A stretch of DNA of 64,000 nucleotides, taken from assembly GCF_914767665.1 (NCBI RefSeq), contig NC_059501.1, positions 26,202,501 through 26,266,500 of the forward strand. Direction: 5' to 3'. Source of the DNA: Harmonia axyridis (Eukaryota; Arthropoda; Insecta; Coleoptera; Coccinellidae). The notes below the pieces were generated by a model, which had not been told where the DNA came from, ran no database searches, and saw nothing but the letters and a program-made list of their open reading frames with translations. This document shows positions 34,736 to 44,673 of this stretch, in pieces (position 1 is the first letter of the stretch; every line of letters begins with the position of its first letter). A program made the translations under genes and the position numbers.

Positions 34736-35794
34736 ATGTCAACGTGTGAAGATGTGCCATATGATCGCGCAGCGAGTCCAAGTATTTCAGCGGAAAATAC
34801 AGATAAAATTTGCAATTACTGCAATCGCAAAGTGGGTGAATATGTGAAATGCATAAAGTGCGATGATATTTTTCACCCCTCTTGCTTAATTAAAGCAGCA
34901 AGCAGGAAAACCACCACCTGTCAGCATGTAACAAGTGAGGAAGGGAATGAGGAAATCTCTGCTAGGACGGAGAATAAGATATTGCATATCGAAATTGGTT
35001 ATTTGAAGTCCTTATTAGAAGAAATCAAAAGTAAGAATATAATTTTGATTGATAATAACAATCTTTTGAAAGACAAAATATCCAGCCTTGAAAATCAAAT
35101 AAAAACTGGTAAAACTCCAGCAAAAAAATCTGTAAACACAACATCTCAAGCACAGAATAACAGATCTCAAGATAAAATAACTGTACCCGCCACTGTCGAC
35201 GCATCGTTCGCGAACGCATACAGTTCTGTGGTGAAGGAAAATTCCATTAAGGCGCATGCTCTCCGACCACAAATGTCATTCGAAGGTCCGGAAATAATTG
35301 TAAACAAGCCCGTTAATGTCGAATATGGAATAAATGTCAAAAAGAACGTTTCAAATGTAAATGAGTCTGCATCAAGCTCTAGTATAAAGGAATTAGATGA
35401 TAAGGGAGAATGGATTACAGTTGAAAAGAAAAAAGGGAATCGCCAATCAAGAACTAATAAGAAAGTTTGTTATGGAACGAATATGGATAGCACAGATAAT
35501 GCAATAAAAGGAGCAATCCGTAGACGATGGATGTATGTTGGAAAAATCGCAGGAAAAAACATTTCTGAACAGGATGTACATTCTTTCTTGAAAAACATCG
35601 AAGGTAATGAACTTATTACAGTAAAAAAACTTAATACTCTTGGACAAAACTCTGCGTTTAGTATTGGTTTACCCAGTGATGAGGCATACAAAAGAGTATT
35701 TTGTGAGACATTTTGGCCTCGAGGTGTAATTTTGAGAGAGTTTTCTTTCGACAGAAATTTTTTCCAGAAGAACAGAGTAACCCAGAAAACGTAA
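34736..35794 (+). CDS. LINE ORF1 protein with PHD-like finger
   Basis: 352 residues from ATG 34736; the frame opens upstream only with a non-ATG codon. A PHD-like zinc module: C26, C29, C39, C42, H47, C50, then C62 and H64. A coiled coil follows at about 85-125 and a low-complexity, Ser/Lys-rich middle. An RRM-like segment covers about 265-345 (RRRWMYVGKIAGK to GVILREFSF). ORF1 proteins of this type bind the element RNA and form the RNP. The end overlaps ORF2 in the -1 frame. Confidence 0.85.
   Translation: MSTCEDVPYDRAASPSISAENTDKICNYCNRKVGEYVKCIKCDDIFHPSCLIKAASRKTTTCQHVTSEEGNEEISARTENKILHIEIGYLKSLLEEIKSKNIILIDNNNLLKDKISSLENQIKTGKTPAKKSVNTTSQAQNNRSQDKITVPATVDASFANAYSSVVKENSIKAHALRPQMSFEGPEIIVNKPVNVEYGINVKKNVSNVNESASSSSIKELDDKGEWITVEKKKGNRQSRTNKKVCYGTNMDSTDNAIKGAIRRRWMYVGKIAGKNISEQDVHSFLKNIEGNELITVKKLNTLGQNSAFSIGLPSDEAYKRVFCETFWPRGVILREFSFDRNFFQKNRVTQKT
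35758..35764 (+). promoter_or_regulatory. Candidate -1 ribosomal frameshift heptamer
   Basis: T TTT TTC in the ORF1 frame (also A AAT TTT just before), 28 nt before the ORF1 stop at 35792. ORF2 is in the -1 frame and has no ATG before its endonuclease domain. Confidence 0.4.
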
Positions 35795-38637
35795 TTCCTA
35801 TCCGTAAATTCAAGAAATCTGAGTCAACAAAAAACTTTAACCTTATCCTCCAGAATGTCCGGTCCCTAGGTACAGCTTTGAATTCACTACAGTTGATGGC
35901 TCAAGAAGAAAATGCTGATATAATTGCTATCACAGAACACTGGAAGTGTAGAGATGAACTTCAGATGTGTAAAATGGTCAGCTATAAACTGGTTTCAAGT
36001 TATTGCCGCTCGAAAGGGAGTCATGGAGGGTCTGCAATCTACAGTAGAGAAGAGCTAAACTGTACTGAAAGGTTGGACTATAATTTGCTTAGTATATCAA
36101 ATGTCATTGAGTGTTCTGCTGCTCAAATTTCCCTGGAAAATCACAAAATATTGATTGTATGTATTTATAGGCCTAATTCTCAGCCCTTAGCTAATGTGGA
36201 TCAATTTTTGGAAAAACTGAGAACAATTTTAGAAAGATGTACTCTGGAAAAGGCTGAACTAATTTTAGTTGGAGATTTTAATTTAGACATCCTCTCGAGC
36301 TCCCCTGACGTCCAAGAATTTATATCTCTCCTGGAAAGTTTCAACCTGAAATTTAAAAATTTTCAGCCGACACGCCCTGTTTCAGGCACCTGTTTGGACA
36401 ATATTATTACTCCCCTTGCAGGACAAACGAGTGTGATCGAGTACCATATTTCCGATCACTCAGCACTGAAGTTCACCACTGCATTTAATCATAAACAAAA
36501 AGACAGAACAGTCAAGAGAAGAATTATTAATGATGAGTCCACCAAGCTTTTCCTGGAAGAATTGTCTTTGTTGAAATGGGATGATATTTTCACTAATCAG
36601 GTAGATCCCGGTCAACTTTGGAATATATTTCATGAAAGATTTTCTCGGACTTTCGAACAGTGTTTTCCTAAAGTCAATATCAATGTATCATCAGCAAGGA
36701 GAAACTTCAAACTAACACCTGAATTGATTAATATTAAGAAACAGCTGGATTTGCTCTACATAATTTCTTTTTCTAGACCTGAATTCAATGCCACATATAA
36801 ATCCACCAAGAAACAATATGATCTTCTATTATCCAGAACTAAGAAAGATTACTTCAACAGCTTCATAAGGAACTCGGATAATAAGTCAAAGGCTTCCTGG
36901 AGGGTCATAAATAGTCTCACAACAGGCAAGATGTCTTCGGCAGTATCTGGTGGTCATGACAATTCTTATTTGATGCCAGATGATTTCAATAATTTTTTCA
37001 TTGATTATCCATCTATACTCACCGAAGGCTTGAGTAAATCTCCCAGTGAGGAGCGGGATAGGCTTGGTAATTCTTTTTACATGTTTGACGTTTCACACGA
37101 GGAAGTTCTGAAAACCGTAAAATCTTTGAAAAGTAAACAATCATGTGGTTATGATGAGATACCAATGAAAGTTCTCAAACTGTCAGTAGAGGTTATTCTT
37201 TCCCCTCTATGTTTTATTATCAACCGTTCTTTCAGAGAGGGCATTTTTCCTGACCTGCTGAAAATTGCCATTGTGAAACCCTTATATAAGAAAGGTCCTG
37301 TTGAGGATCCAAACAGCTATAGACCTATTAGCATTTTGTCTTCGTTCTCTAAAATCTTCGAAAAAATTTTGTCTAACAGATTGCTGAATTTTTTCCACAA
37401 ATTTAATGTCATTTCGATTCATCAGCATGGTTTCGTGAAGAACAGAAATATTGAAACTGCCATATATGAATTAATTAATGAAGTTTTAGTTACCATGGAG
37501 CAAGGTGAGGTACCTATGGGATTATTTTTAGATCTCTCCAAGGCATTCGATTGTGTGGAGCACGGAAGATTGCTGGAAATTCTTGAAGATTGTGGAATAA
37601 GAGATAATCAATTAAAACTAATGGAGAGCTACTTGTCATCCAGGAAGCAAATGGTTGCTATGGAGGTGGATGGTGAAGTATTGACGTCGGAGGAGAGAGA
37701 GGTTACTATGGGCGTACCGCAGGGAAGTATTCCTGGACCGATCCTGTTTATTGTTTACATCAATCGGCTACCAAAGGCCAAAGTTTCAGCAAGGCACTCA
37801 ATGGGGATGTTTGCAGATGATACCAACTATAGGCTAAAATCCTCTACTATTTCAACAGCTATTGAAGACTCCAATAATGTACTGAAGTCGGTGGGAGACT
37901 GGTTTCGTAACCACAATCTCATCTTGAACATCGACAAGACACAATGTATGTTCTTTTATAGTGAAAGATCTAAGCTGCACCATCCATTGTCTATAAATAT
38001 TTCAGGTAATAATCTCATGGTCAAGGATAGTATTGTTTTTTTGGGAATTGTAATAGATAAACACTTGAAGTGGGGACCTCACATTGAACAACTTAGAGGA
38101 AGACTAAATTCTGTATGTTACATGCTTTTTATGTTGAGAAATCAGGTTGATTTTGATTTGTTGAAACTTGTATACTTTTCTAATTTCCAGTCAATTCTAT
38201 CATATGGGATAATCTTTTGGGGTAATGCTTCTCATGTTTGTGATTTGTTTGTGATTCAAAAACGGGCATTGAGAACTATATTAAATTTAGGCTATAGACA
38301 GTCTTGTAGGGGTTTTTTCAGAAGCAATAATATACTTACCATCTCTGGTTTGTACATTTATAGATTGTTGATTTTTTTCAGTAAACAAAATCATTATTTT
38401 GAATCGTTTAAAAATTTAAATAATACAAGAAGAATGTTCCCTTTCTATGTACCAGTTCATAAGACCACGCTAAGGGAAAAAAGTGTTGAATGTATGGCAG
38501 TAAACTTATTCAACATATTGCCCTCACAAATAAGAAATCTCTCTTGTCACATAAAATTCAGGAAAGCTTTATATGTCTTAATTTTAAGTTGTGAGCCTTA
38601 CAATATTGATGAATTCAAACAGTTTTGTAAAATTTAG
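35764..38637 (+). CDS. LINE ORF2: endonuclease and reverse transcriptase
   Basis: About 957 residues counted from the possible slip site; the frame is open from 35713 without an ATG. Apurinic-type endonuclease motifs in order: LQNVRS, ITEHW, YRPN, GDFNLD and SDHSALKF. Reverse transcriptase motifs: KPLYKKGP, SYRPIS, LDLSKAFDCV, GVPQGSIPGP and FADDT (Asp pair at 37816-37821), then KFLG-like FLGIVIDKHLKWG. The C-terminus has the usual ILSYGIIFWG and LFNILPSQIR blocks. It makes the nick and the cDNA in target-primed reverse transcription. No stop or frameshift seen. Confidence 0.9.
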   Translation, partial: PEEQSNPENVIPIRKFKKSESTKNFNLILQNVRSLGTALNSLQLMAQEENADIIAITEHWKCRDELQMCKMVSYKLVSSYCRSKGSHGGSAIYSREELNCTERLDYNLLSISNVIECSAAQISLENHKILIVCIYRPNSQPLANVDQFLEKLRTILERCTLEKAELILVGDFNLDILSSSPDVQEFISLLESFNLKFKNFQPTRPVSGTCLDNIITPLAGQTSVIEYHISDHSALKFTTAFNHKQKDRTVKRRIINDESTKLFLEELSLLKWDDIFTNQVDPGQLWNIFHERFSRTFEQCFPKVNINVSSARRNFKLTPELINIKKQLDLLYIISFSRPEFNATYKSTKKQYDLLLSRTKKDYFNSFIRNSDNKSKASWRVINSLTTGKMSSAVSGGHDNSYLMPDDFNNFFIDYPSILTEGLSKSPSEERDRLGNSFYMFDVSHEEVLKTVKSLKSKQSCGYDEIPMKVLKLSVEVILSPLCFIINRSFREGIFPDLLKIAIVKPLYKKGPVEDPNSYRPISILSSFSKIFEKILSNRLLNFFHKFNVISIHQHGFVKNRNIETAIYELINEVLVTMEQGEVPMGLFLDLSKAFDCVEHGRLLEILEDCGIRDNQLKLMESYLSSRKQMVAMEVDGEVLTSEEREVTMGVPQGSIPGPILFIVYINRLPKAKVSARHSMGMFADDTNYRLKSSTISTAIEDSNNVLKSVGDWFRNHNLILNIDKTQCMFFYSERSKLHHPLSINISGNNLMVKDSIVFLGIVIDKHLKWGPHIEQLRGRLNSVCYMLFMLRNQVDFDLLKLVYFSNFQSILSYGIIFWGNASHVCDLFVIQKRALRTILNLGYRQSCRGFFRSNNILTISGLYIYRLLIFFSKQNHYFESFKNLNNTRRMFPFYVPVHKTTLREKSVECMAVNLFNILPSQIRNLSCHIKFRKALYVLILSCEPYNIDEFKQFCKI

Positions 38638-38758
38638 TTGATTAGATAGTTACGTTTTTTGTATTTTGACTTGTTCCATCTTTACTTCTTTATGTGTAAT
38701 TTTATGGAATAAATAAACATTATTATTATTATTATTATTATTATTGTCCGGAGTTGTG

Positions 38759-39016
38759 GAAAGTAAAAAGTAAAGATTATTTCAATAGAAATAAAAAAGT
38801 GTGGCATTTGAAAAAATCGTGGGACCATTGAGAAAGTTAAAACCGGATTTCAGCGTGAAACAATTGAAACAAAAAATTAATATTCTCAGAACTAACTTTA
38901 ACCGGGAGTATAAAGCCATCGAGGCTAAAAAAGTGTCAGGGACATCTACAGATGACATCCCTGAACCTTCGCTTTGGTATTACAATGACATGTATTTAGG
39001 AGATGTTCATGAGTGA
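38759..39016 (+). pseudogene. MADF-domain protein, 3' part (one-base frameshift)
   Basis: PELWKVKSKDYFNRNKK, then a run of A one base short shifts the frame; the other frame continues AFEKIVGPLRKLK and LKQKINILRTNFNREYKAI to a TGA at 39014-39016. It fits a MADF fold, but ends without a BESS motif. Confidence 0.65.
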
Positions 39017-39296
39017 AGCGGTTTCTCATTTTGTACCACTCCTCAGACCGCCTTCTTTTCCTTCTTTTTCTGCTTCACGGCAACCAATGTTGTGATTAGG
39101 AAGGCCAAATCTGAATTCTACACCATTGTAACGCGAAAAAGCGAAAGCACGATCGCAAAACTCACTGTTCCACTTCTCTGCTTCGACTGACAAGAGAGTT
39201 TTGATCAAAAGATTGAAGTGTTGATTGAAGCACGCTTGAAGCTCCCATCAATCGGTTCAAGCATTTTATCAAGCCGCTTGATAGTGTAGGGCCTAC

Positions 39297-39874
39297 TTAA
39301 GAATATAATAATAATAATAACCTTCTTTATCAGGCGAAAGTTTAGCTATAGCTACTCTTACACTTTTACCTAATATTCAATAAGAATAATATATTCAACT
39401 GTATGACAGATTGCCAAAAATATATATTTAATTTCAACACCGCATTTTTCTAGGGAAATTATTGGTACAAAATGTAACAACTCATGCACATTTTATGAGG
39501 ACCAAATGGATACATCCACTGTCTCCCTATAATGCAACCTGATTATATTCTCTTTTCTAAAATTTTGCTTCATTTCTACTATTTTTCCAGGTCACCCTTA
39601 GGGTTCAGTCCAGAATTATCACCCACTATCATAAAACAAACTGCCTTGAAAAATAACCCAATTTACTGCTGTTTTATTACGGTATTGCATTCAAAATTCA
39701 ATTAACTGACATATTACCCCGACAGACAAATATTCAGATTATTCATAGAATACTTAACACAGAATACTAACAAGCACTGACATGGTTTCGATTAATATGA
39801 AATCTATTTTTTTATGTTAATTATTTATTATTTCTTTTGAATTTTGCTTATGAATTGATTTGAAAAAGTAACTA
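39297..39874. other. Spacer with (AAT)n run
   Basis: Matches 20440-20870 and 55400-55980. No gene. Confidence 0.5.
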
Positions 39875-39968
39875 TTAATTAATTCTGTTCTGTGCGTATT
39901 GATATTCACACTCTGATTGTTGAGAGGTATACATCAGGTTCATTTGCCGTCACGAACAAATTATTCTG
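39875..39968 (-). pseudogene. Last-exon cassette 1 near paralogue D (decayed)
   Basis: Partial match to the acidic cassette; truncated at both ends. Confidence 0.45.
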
Positions 39969-40123
39969 GACCTTATCCCTCTCAAAGAGTGACTGTTCAA
40001 AATTAAGGAATGATCAAAAATAGTTGTTCTCAACTTGATTAAAATAAAAATCAATATTTAAAATTGGTCGTTTATTCGAGAATATAACTGTTTATGAATT
40101 AATTTGAAAATGTAACTATTAAT

Positions 40124-40256
40124 TCAATATGTTCTACAAGTGTTGATATTAACACTCTGATTGCTGAGAGATACATCAAGTACATTTGCCGTCACAATCA
40201 AATTATTCAATTCTGAATCGTCAATGTCATCAGGTACTAGAGGTAGTTCCTCAATC
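40124..40256 (-). CDS. Acidic last-exon cassette 2, paralogue D
   Basis: Acceptor-like TTTTTTATGAG, then GAACTACC. The frame reads ELPLVPDDIDDSELNNLIVT and ends CRTY with a stop at 40124. The relic at 22090-22690 shows that a finger exon once spliced to such a cassette. In D the finger exon ends in its own stop, and the old donor is mutated, so current use is doubtful. Confidence 0.4.
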
Positions 40257-40378
40257 TCATAAAAAACAGGAAGAAAAATAATAAAGGAATTCTTTCTACA
40301 AAAAAAAAAGAAGCGAAAGTTATGATTAATGCACAGAAAATTCAAATAAAAGTGGAGCAGTGCAAACAGTTTTGCAGT

Positions 40379-40426
40379 CTCAGAAGCAAATCCAAGATGT
40401 CCCACCCTGGATTTGTCTTTGTGACT
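40379..40426. repeat. Hairpin equivalent to 9692-9739
   Basis: Inverted CAAATCCA / TGGATTTG arms around TGTCCCACC; the outer pairs are poorer than in copy E. Confidence 0.5.
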
Positions 40427-40594
40427 GTAAAACTGGGTGGGGCAGAGATGGCACCTGATCAACTTAATTAAAATAAAAGACAATATTTAAAATAGATCGT
40501 TTATTTAAGAACATTACTGCTTATGAATTAATTATGAAGAAATTGTTGTTCACAACTTAATTAAAATAAAAATCAATATTTAAAATAGGTTCAT

Positions 40595-40777
40595 TTAAGA
40601 ATATGAATTATGAATTAATTTGATAAAATAACTATTAATTAATTCTGTTCTGCTAGCGTTGATATTCACACTCGGATTGTTAAGAGGTACATCAGGTACA
40701 TTTTTCGTCACGATCAAATTATTCAATTCTGAATCGTCAATATCATCAGGTACTGGAGGTAGTTCCTCATTTTCCAC
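40595..40777 (-). CDS. Acidic last-exon cassette 3, paralogue D
   Basis: Frame EELPPVPDDIDDSELNNLIV to a stop at 40595. The acceptor AG of the F copy is replaced (TGTGG), so splicing would need the AG of AATGAG. Same doubts as cassette 2. Confidence 0.35.
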   Translation of the reverse strand: MENEELPPVPDDIDDSELNNLIVTKNVPDVPLNNPSVNINASRTELINSYFIKLIHNSYS

Positions 40778-40799
40778 ATGACAATTTTGTTACCAACTA

Positions 40800-40990
40800 C
40801 AGTGAACTTGTATAGGTGATATTCAAGTTTTTTTACATTCGAATGAATAGTGCTTTTATATGCTTTTTTAGGTTTCTTTTTTAACTGAAGCATACTCGTA
40901 AGCAAGTATGAGTATGATTATGAGTATGAGTAGTTGAAAATGTTAACACATATTTTCTCGTTTATTGAAGCGAATAACATTCATATCTTT
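40800..40990 (-). pseudogene. Degenerate terminal finger of paralogue D
   Basis: EYASVKKET then a stop; it matches the last finger of relic F, before the lost donor (CACCTATACAAG instead of CACCTATGTAAG). Confidence 0.45.
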
Positions 40991-41018
40991 ATCGACTCTT
41001 CCCTTTCAATTGCATTCT

Positions 41019-42963
41019 TCAAATGAACTGCATCTCTTCTTTCATGTTTTTTCCATGAGCTGAAGTAAAGTTGCTTATGTGACATCTATGTTTTCGTTTA
41101 TCCAAATGAACAGCCTTTATATGATTTTCAAGGTTTCCCTTCTGGTTAGCTGCAAAGTCACAAAACTCACATTTATATTCTCGTTTATTCAAATGAACTG
41201 CATCTATATGCCTTTTGATGTTCTTTTTATGAGCTGAAGTAAAGTTGCATATGTGACATCTATGTTCTTGTTTATCCAAATGAACAGCTTTTATATGATT
41301 TTCAAGGCTTCCCTTCTGGTTAGCTGCAAAGTCACAAAACTCACATTTATATTCTCGTTTATTCAAATGAACTGCATCTATATGCCTTTTGATGTTCATT
41401 TTATGAGCTGAAGTAAAGTTGCATATGTGACATCTATGTTCTTGTTTATCCAAATGAACAGCTTTTATATGATTTTCAAGGCTTCCCTTCTGGTTAGCTG
41501 CAAAGTCACAAAACTCACATTTATATTCTCGTTTATTCAAATGAACTGCATCTATATGCCTTTTGATGTTCATTTTATGAGCTGAAGTAAAGTTACATAT
41601 GTGACATCTATGTTCTTGTTTATCCAAATGAACAGCCTTCATATGATTTTCAAGATTTTTTTTCTGGTTAGCTGCATACTCACAAAATTCACATTTATGT
41701 TCTCGTTTTTTCAAATGAACTGCATCTATATGCTGTTTGATGTTCTTTTTATGAGCTGAAGTAAAGTTGCATAGGTGACATCTATGTTCTCGTTTTTTCA
41801 AATGAACAGCCTTCATATGATTTTTAAGATTTACCTTCTGGTTAGCTGCATACTCACAAAACTCACATTTATGTTCTCGTTTTTTCAAATGAACTGCAAG
41901 TATATGCTGTTTGATGTTCTTTTTATGAGCTGAAGTAAAGTTGCATAGGTGACATACATGTTCTCGTTTATCCAAATGAACAGCCTTTATATGATTTTCA
42001 AGGCTTCCCTTCTGGTTAGCTGCAAACTCACAAAACTCACATTTATATTCTTGTTTATTCAAATGAACTGCATCTATATGCTTTTTGATGCTCTGTTTAT
42101 AAGCTGAAGCAAAGTTGCACATGTGACATCTATGTTCTCGTTTATCCAAATGAACAGCCTTCATATGAATTTCAAGATTTTTCTTCTTGTTAGCTGCATA
42201 CTCACAAAACTCACATTCATGTTCTCGTTTTTTCAAATGAACTGCATCTATATGCTGTTTGATGTTCTTTTTATGAGCTGAAGTAAAGTTGCATAGGTGA
42301 CATATATGTTCTCGTTTATCCAAATGAACAGCCTTTATATGATTTTCAAGGCTTCCCTTCTGGTAAGCTGCAAACTCACAAAACTCACATTTATGTTCTC
42401 GTTTTTTGAAATGAACTGCATCTATATGCCTTTTGATGCTCCGTTTATAAGCTGAAGCATAGTTGCACAGGTGACATTTATGTTCTCGGTCATCCAAATG
42501 AACAGCCTTTATATGATTTTCAAGGCTTCCCTTCTGGTTAGCTGCAAACTCACAAAACTCACATTTATGTTCTCGTTCATTCAAATGAACCTCATCAAAA
42601 TGCCGTTTTAAATTTGTCTTGTTATTTTTTGTATAATCGCATACTAGACATTCTTGTTCTTGTTTATTCGAAGGAGCAGCATCCATATAATTCCTAATTT
42701 GATATTTATTAGATGAGTTATGTTCACTGCTCAAGGCTTCAATTTCTGCAACATATTCAAAAGTATTAATCTCATTGAAAGTATAATCTCCTTTCATTTC
42801 ACCTGATTCATATCCATTGGACGGTCTTATTCCATTCTCATCAATTAACTGGTCAACAACATCTATGTTTTCAGCCTTAACGTCTTCAGTCTTTATGTCT
42901 TCAGTTTTCATATCTTCAGTTTTTATATCTTCAGTATTTATATTGTCAGTATACTGCACGTCA
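41019..42963 (-). CDS. C2H2 zinc-finger protein, paralogue D, main exon
   Basis: Main exon of a two-exon gene (first exon 44594-44673); joined length 2025 nt, 674 residues. The exon is taken to start after GTGACCAG at 42964, which keeps the phase. Four SUMO-consensus KTED-type repeats (IKTE, MKTE, IKTE, VKAE) are followed by 18 intact fingers with C-x2-C-x12-H-x4-H spacing in an alternating two-type pattern, and one broken finger (CHISN). Fingers 13-16 are two near-identical pairs. A four-base deletion in the last finger gives the early stop at 41019; the old frame ran on to EESIKI. A candidate nuclear regulator. The open frame also runs upstream without ATG, into likely intron. Confidence 0.85.
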
Positions 42964-44593
42964 CTGGTCACTAGAATCGAAGGAGTTAACACGAACAATA
43001 AAATTTTTAGGATGTTAGAAGAGAACACAATTTCAACATTTTTTCTAATTGAAAGACAGATTCATATAATCTGTAACCTGCAAATTATCACATTTGATGT
43101 TTGGGTGACATAGCATCTGAAGAGACCGAAATATTTCAAAAGGATTATTTTTGCCATCGTTCCATTCAAGAAAATAGTATAAATATCGTGCCAAATCAAG
43201 ATGTGAACCCTTATTGATTTCAAATTAATTTTGACCTACTTTGTATATAGATAAAAAAATAATGAATCACTATTCAAAAATGATATCTTTTAAAAATGTA
43301 TATAAGTAGGTACCCACATATTGACAAAATTGGGGGAAAAGACAAAATCTCAACGAAGTTTGTAGTTCATTTTCCCTTGAATCCTTCGGCTGATTTTAGC
43401 AATTATTTTCTTGAATTATTGTAGCTTGATTCTTTAAGAACGTAACTATTCAGATGTCATCAACAAAAAAAATTAAAAATAAGGTTTCATTCGAAGTGAT
43501 TCGTTTACAGACGAAAAAATTTACGTAAACTCAAATGTTGGCTCATCTTTTCTGAATTTTTTTTCTTTTTATTTATTTTTGCGATATCTTAATTATGAGA
43601 GAAATTACAACACTTCATATGGTACCTTTCTTGATTTCAATTGAGACACCGAACAAAAAGTTTACTTAAATTCCATGAAAAAGTTTATTGTATTGATGAA
43701 TTCACATATCACTGTTTTGAGTTCTGAAATGAATGTTTCAAAAAAAAATTAAGAAAACCTAAGACCAGAAACATTAATACAATGAAAAATAATTCATCAT
43801 ATTGATGAATTGTTCTCATTGAATCAAGGAACAATTTCCATTAAACCAATGAAATATTTCTTTATTACAATGTTAGGTTCATTATGCGATCCGTTGTACT
43901 TTGTATCAATGATGTATTACTGTTCATCGTAGTTGTGCAAAGTAGTTAATGTACGACTTTATACATCTAAAGAACAAAGTTCTTCTAACCAATTAATATT
44001 TCTTCGAAACAACGAACAGTCAACGTCAATTTCAAAGTAATTCGTATCAATGAATAAGGGTATAATATGTTGAAGAATGGAATTTCATTAGGTATATTGA
44101 TGAAAAAGAACATGGTATCAATGAAATCAATTTGATTATTGCCATTCTTCAATAAAATTAATACATTTTTTTCAGTGTACTGAAACCACATAAAGTGCTT
44201 CAATTTCTTTCAAAATTAAGATTTTGCAATAAATAAAAACAGAAAAATATTCGTAAATACTTCCGTCTGTCAACAATGCACTCTACATTTTTTTGTTCAC
44301 CTCTCTATATAATAACAAACAAGTAGCTAAGGATGGCAAACAATTATATTCCTGAGGAATCAAATAATTGCTAGAATCGACTGAAGGGTTCAAGAGAAAA
44401 TGAACTACAAACTGTGTTGACTTTTTTTTCGTTTTTCCGTTTTTTCCGTTCTCCTAATTTTGCCAATGTTGTATAAAGAACTAAACTATGGTTATACATA
44501 TATTACATAAAGGGAAAATGTCGTGTTCATTCAAATTCCTCACTCTTAAAATATTTTAAACGTTTGTTTTACAAACCAGAGATAAATACTCAC
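42964..44593 (-). other. Intron of paralogue D
   Basis: About 1.63 kb, donor GTGAGT, acceptor GACCAG. AT-rich with no gene; shared with copies A, B and E. Confidence 0.6.
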
Positions 44594-44673
44594 TCGTAGT
44601 CAAATGATATCCTATCATCATCTCGTCCCATTTCTTCTAATTCGATCTTAACTCTTCTGTTGTGAATATTCAT
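44594..44673 (-). CDS. C2H2 zinc-finger protein, paralogue D, first exon
   Basis: ATG at 44673; reads MNIHNRRVKIELEEMGRDDD and ends in a split codon at GTGAGT. It contains VKIE, a further SUMO-consensus motif. Conservation of frame and donor with 19059-19138 supports real coding, while the frameshifted copy in paralogue A fits that gene being dead. No transcript data. Confidence 0.65.

Larger units (their letters stand above)
34723..38752 (+). mobile_element. Near full-length LINE (CR1/Jockey-like) with both ORFs open
   Basis: Flanked by ATTGTC (34717-34722 and 38753-38758), the target duplication inside the MADF gene. It has a 13-nt leader, ORF1, overlapping ORF2, a short 3' UTR with AATAAA, and an (ATT)n tail. 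No inactivating change is seen in either ORF, so it may be recent or active. The short leader may mean a few missing 5' bases. Confidence 0.85.
34413..39296 (+). mobile_element. PIF/Harbinger-like element with MADF gene, split by a LINE (copy 1 only)
   Basis: Inverted ends share GGCCCTACACTATCAAGCGG and six more bases, perfectly. TTAA lies on both sides. The empty site in copy 2 reads GGTCTAAGAATA, so the target duplication is TTA/TAA (Harbinger-like) or TTAA; one T is unexplained. Without the LINE it is about 0.85 kb and encodes only a MADF-type protein, no transposase. It inserted after the duplication. Confidence 0.75.
27239..44030 (+). repeat. Segmental duplication, copy 1
   Basis: Matches 48562-64000 nearly base for base, apart from insertions private to one copy. 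Order: LINE tails, orphan exons, zinc-finger relic, truncated RT, hAT-like element, last-exon cassettes, paralogue D. The matching end lies beyond the window. Confidence 0.9.

Noticed and set aside
38717..38755. (ATT)n as a stand-alone microsatellite
   Set aside because: It is the 3' tail of the LINE, placed just before the target duplication.
41019..42600. Regular 84-bp and 168-bp repeats as CRISPR or satellite DNA
   Set aside because: They encode C2H2 fingers in a single open frame.
42964..43028. Signal peptide at the start of paralogue D
   Set aside because: The frame begins with GTG, the frame upstream differs between paralogues, and a splice acceptor explains the border better.
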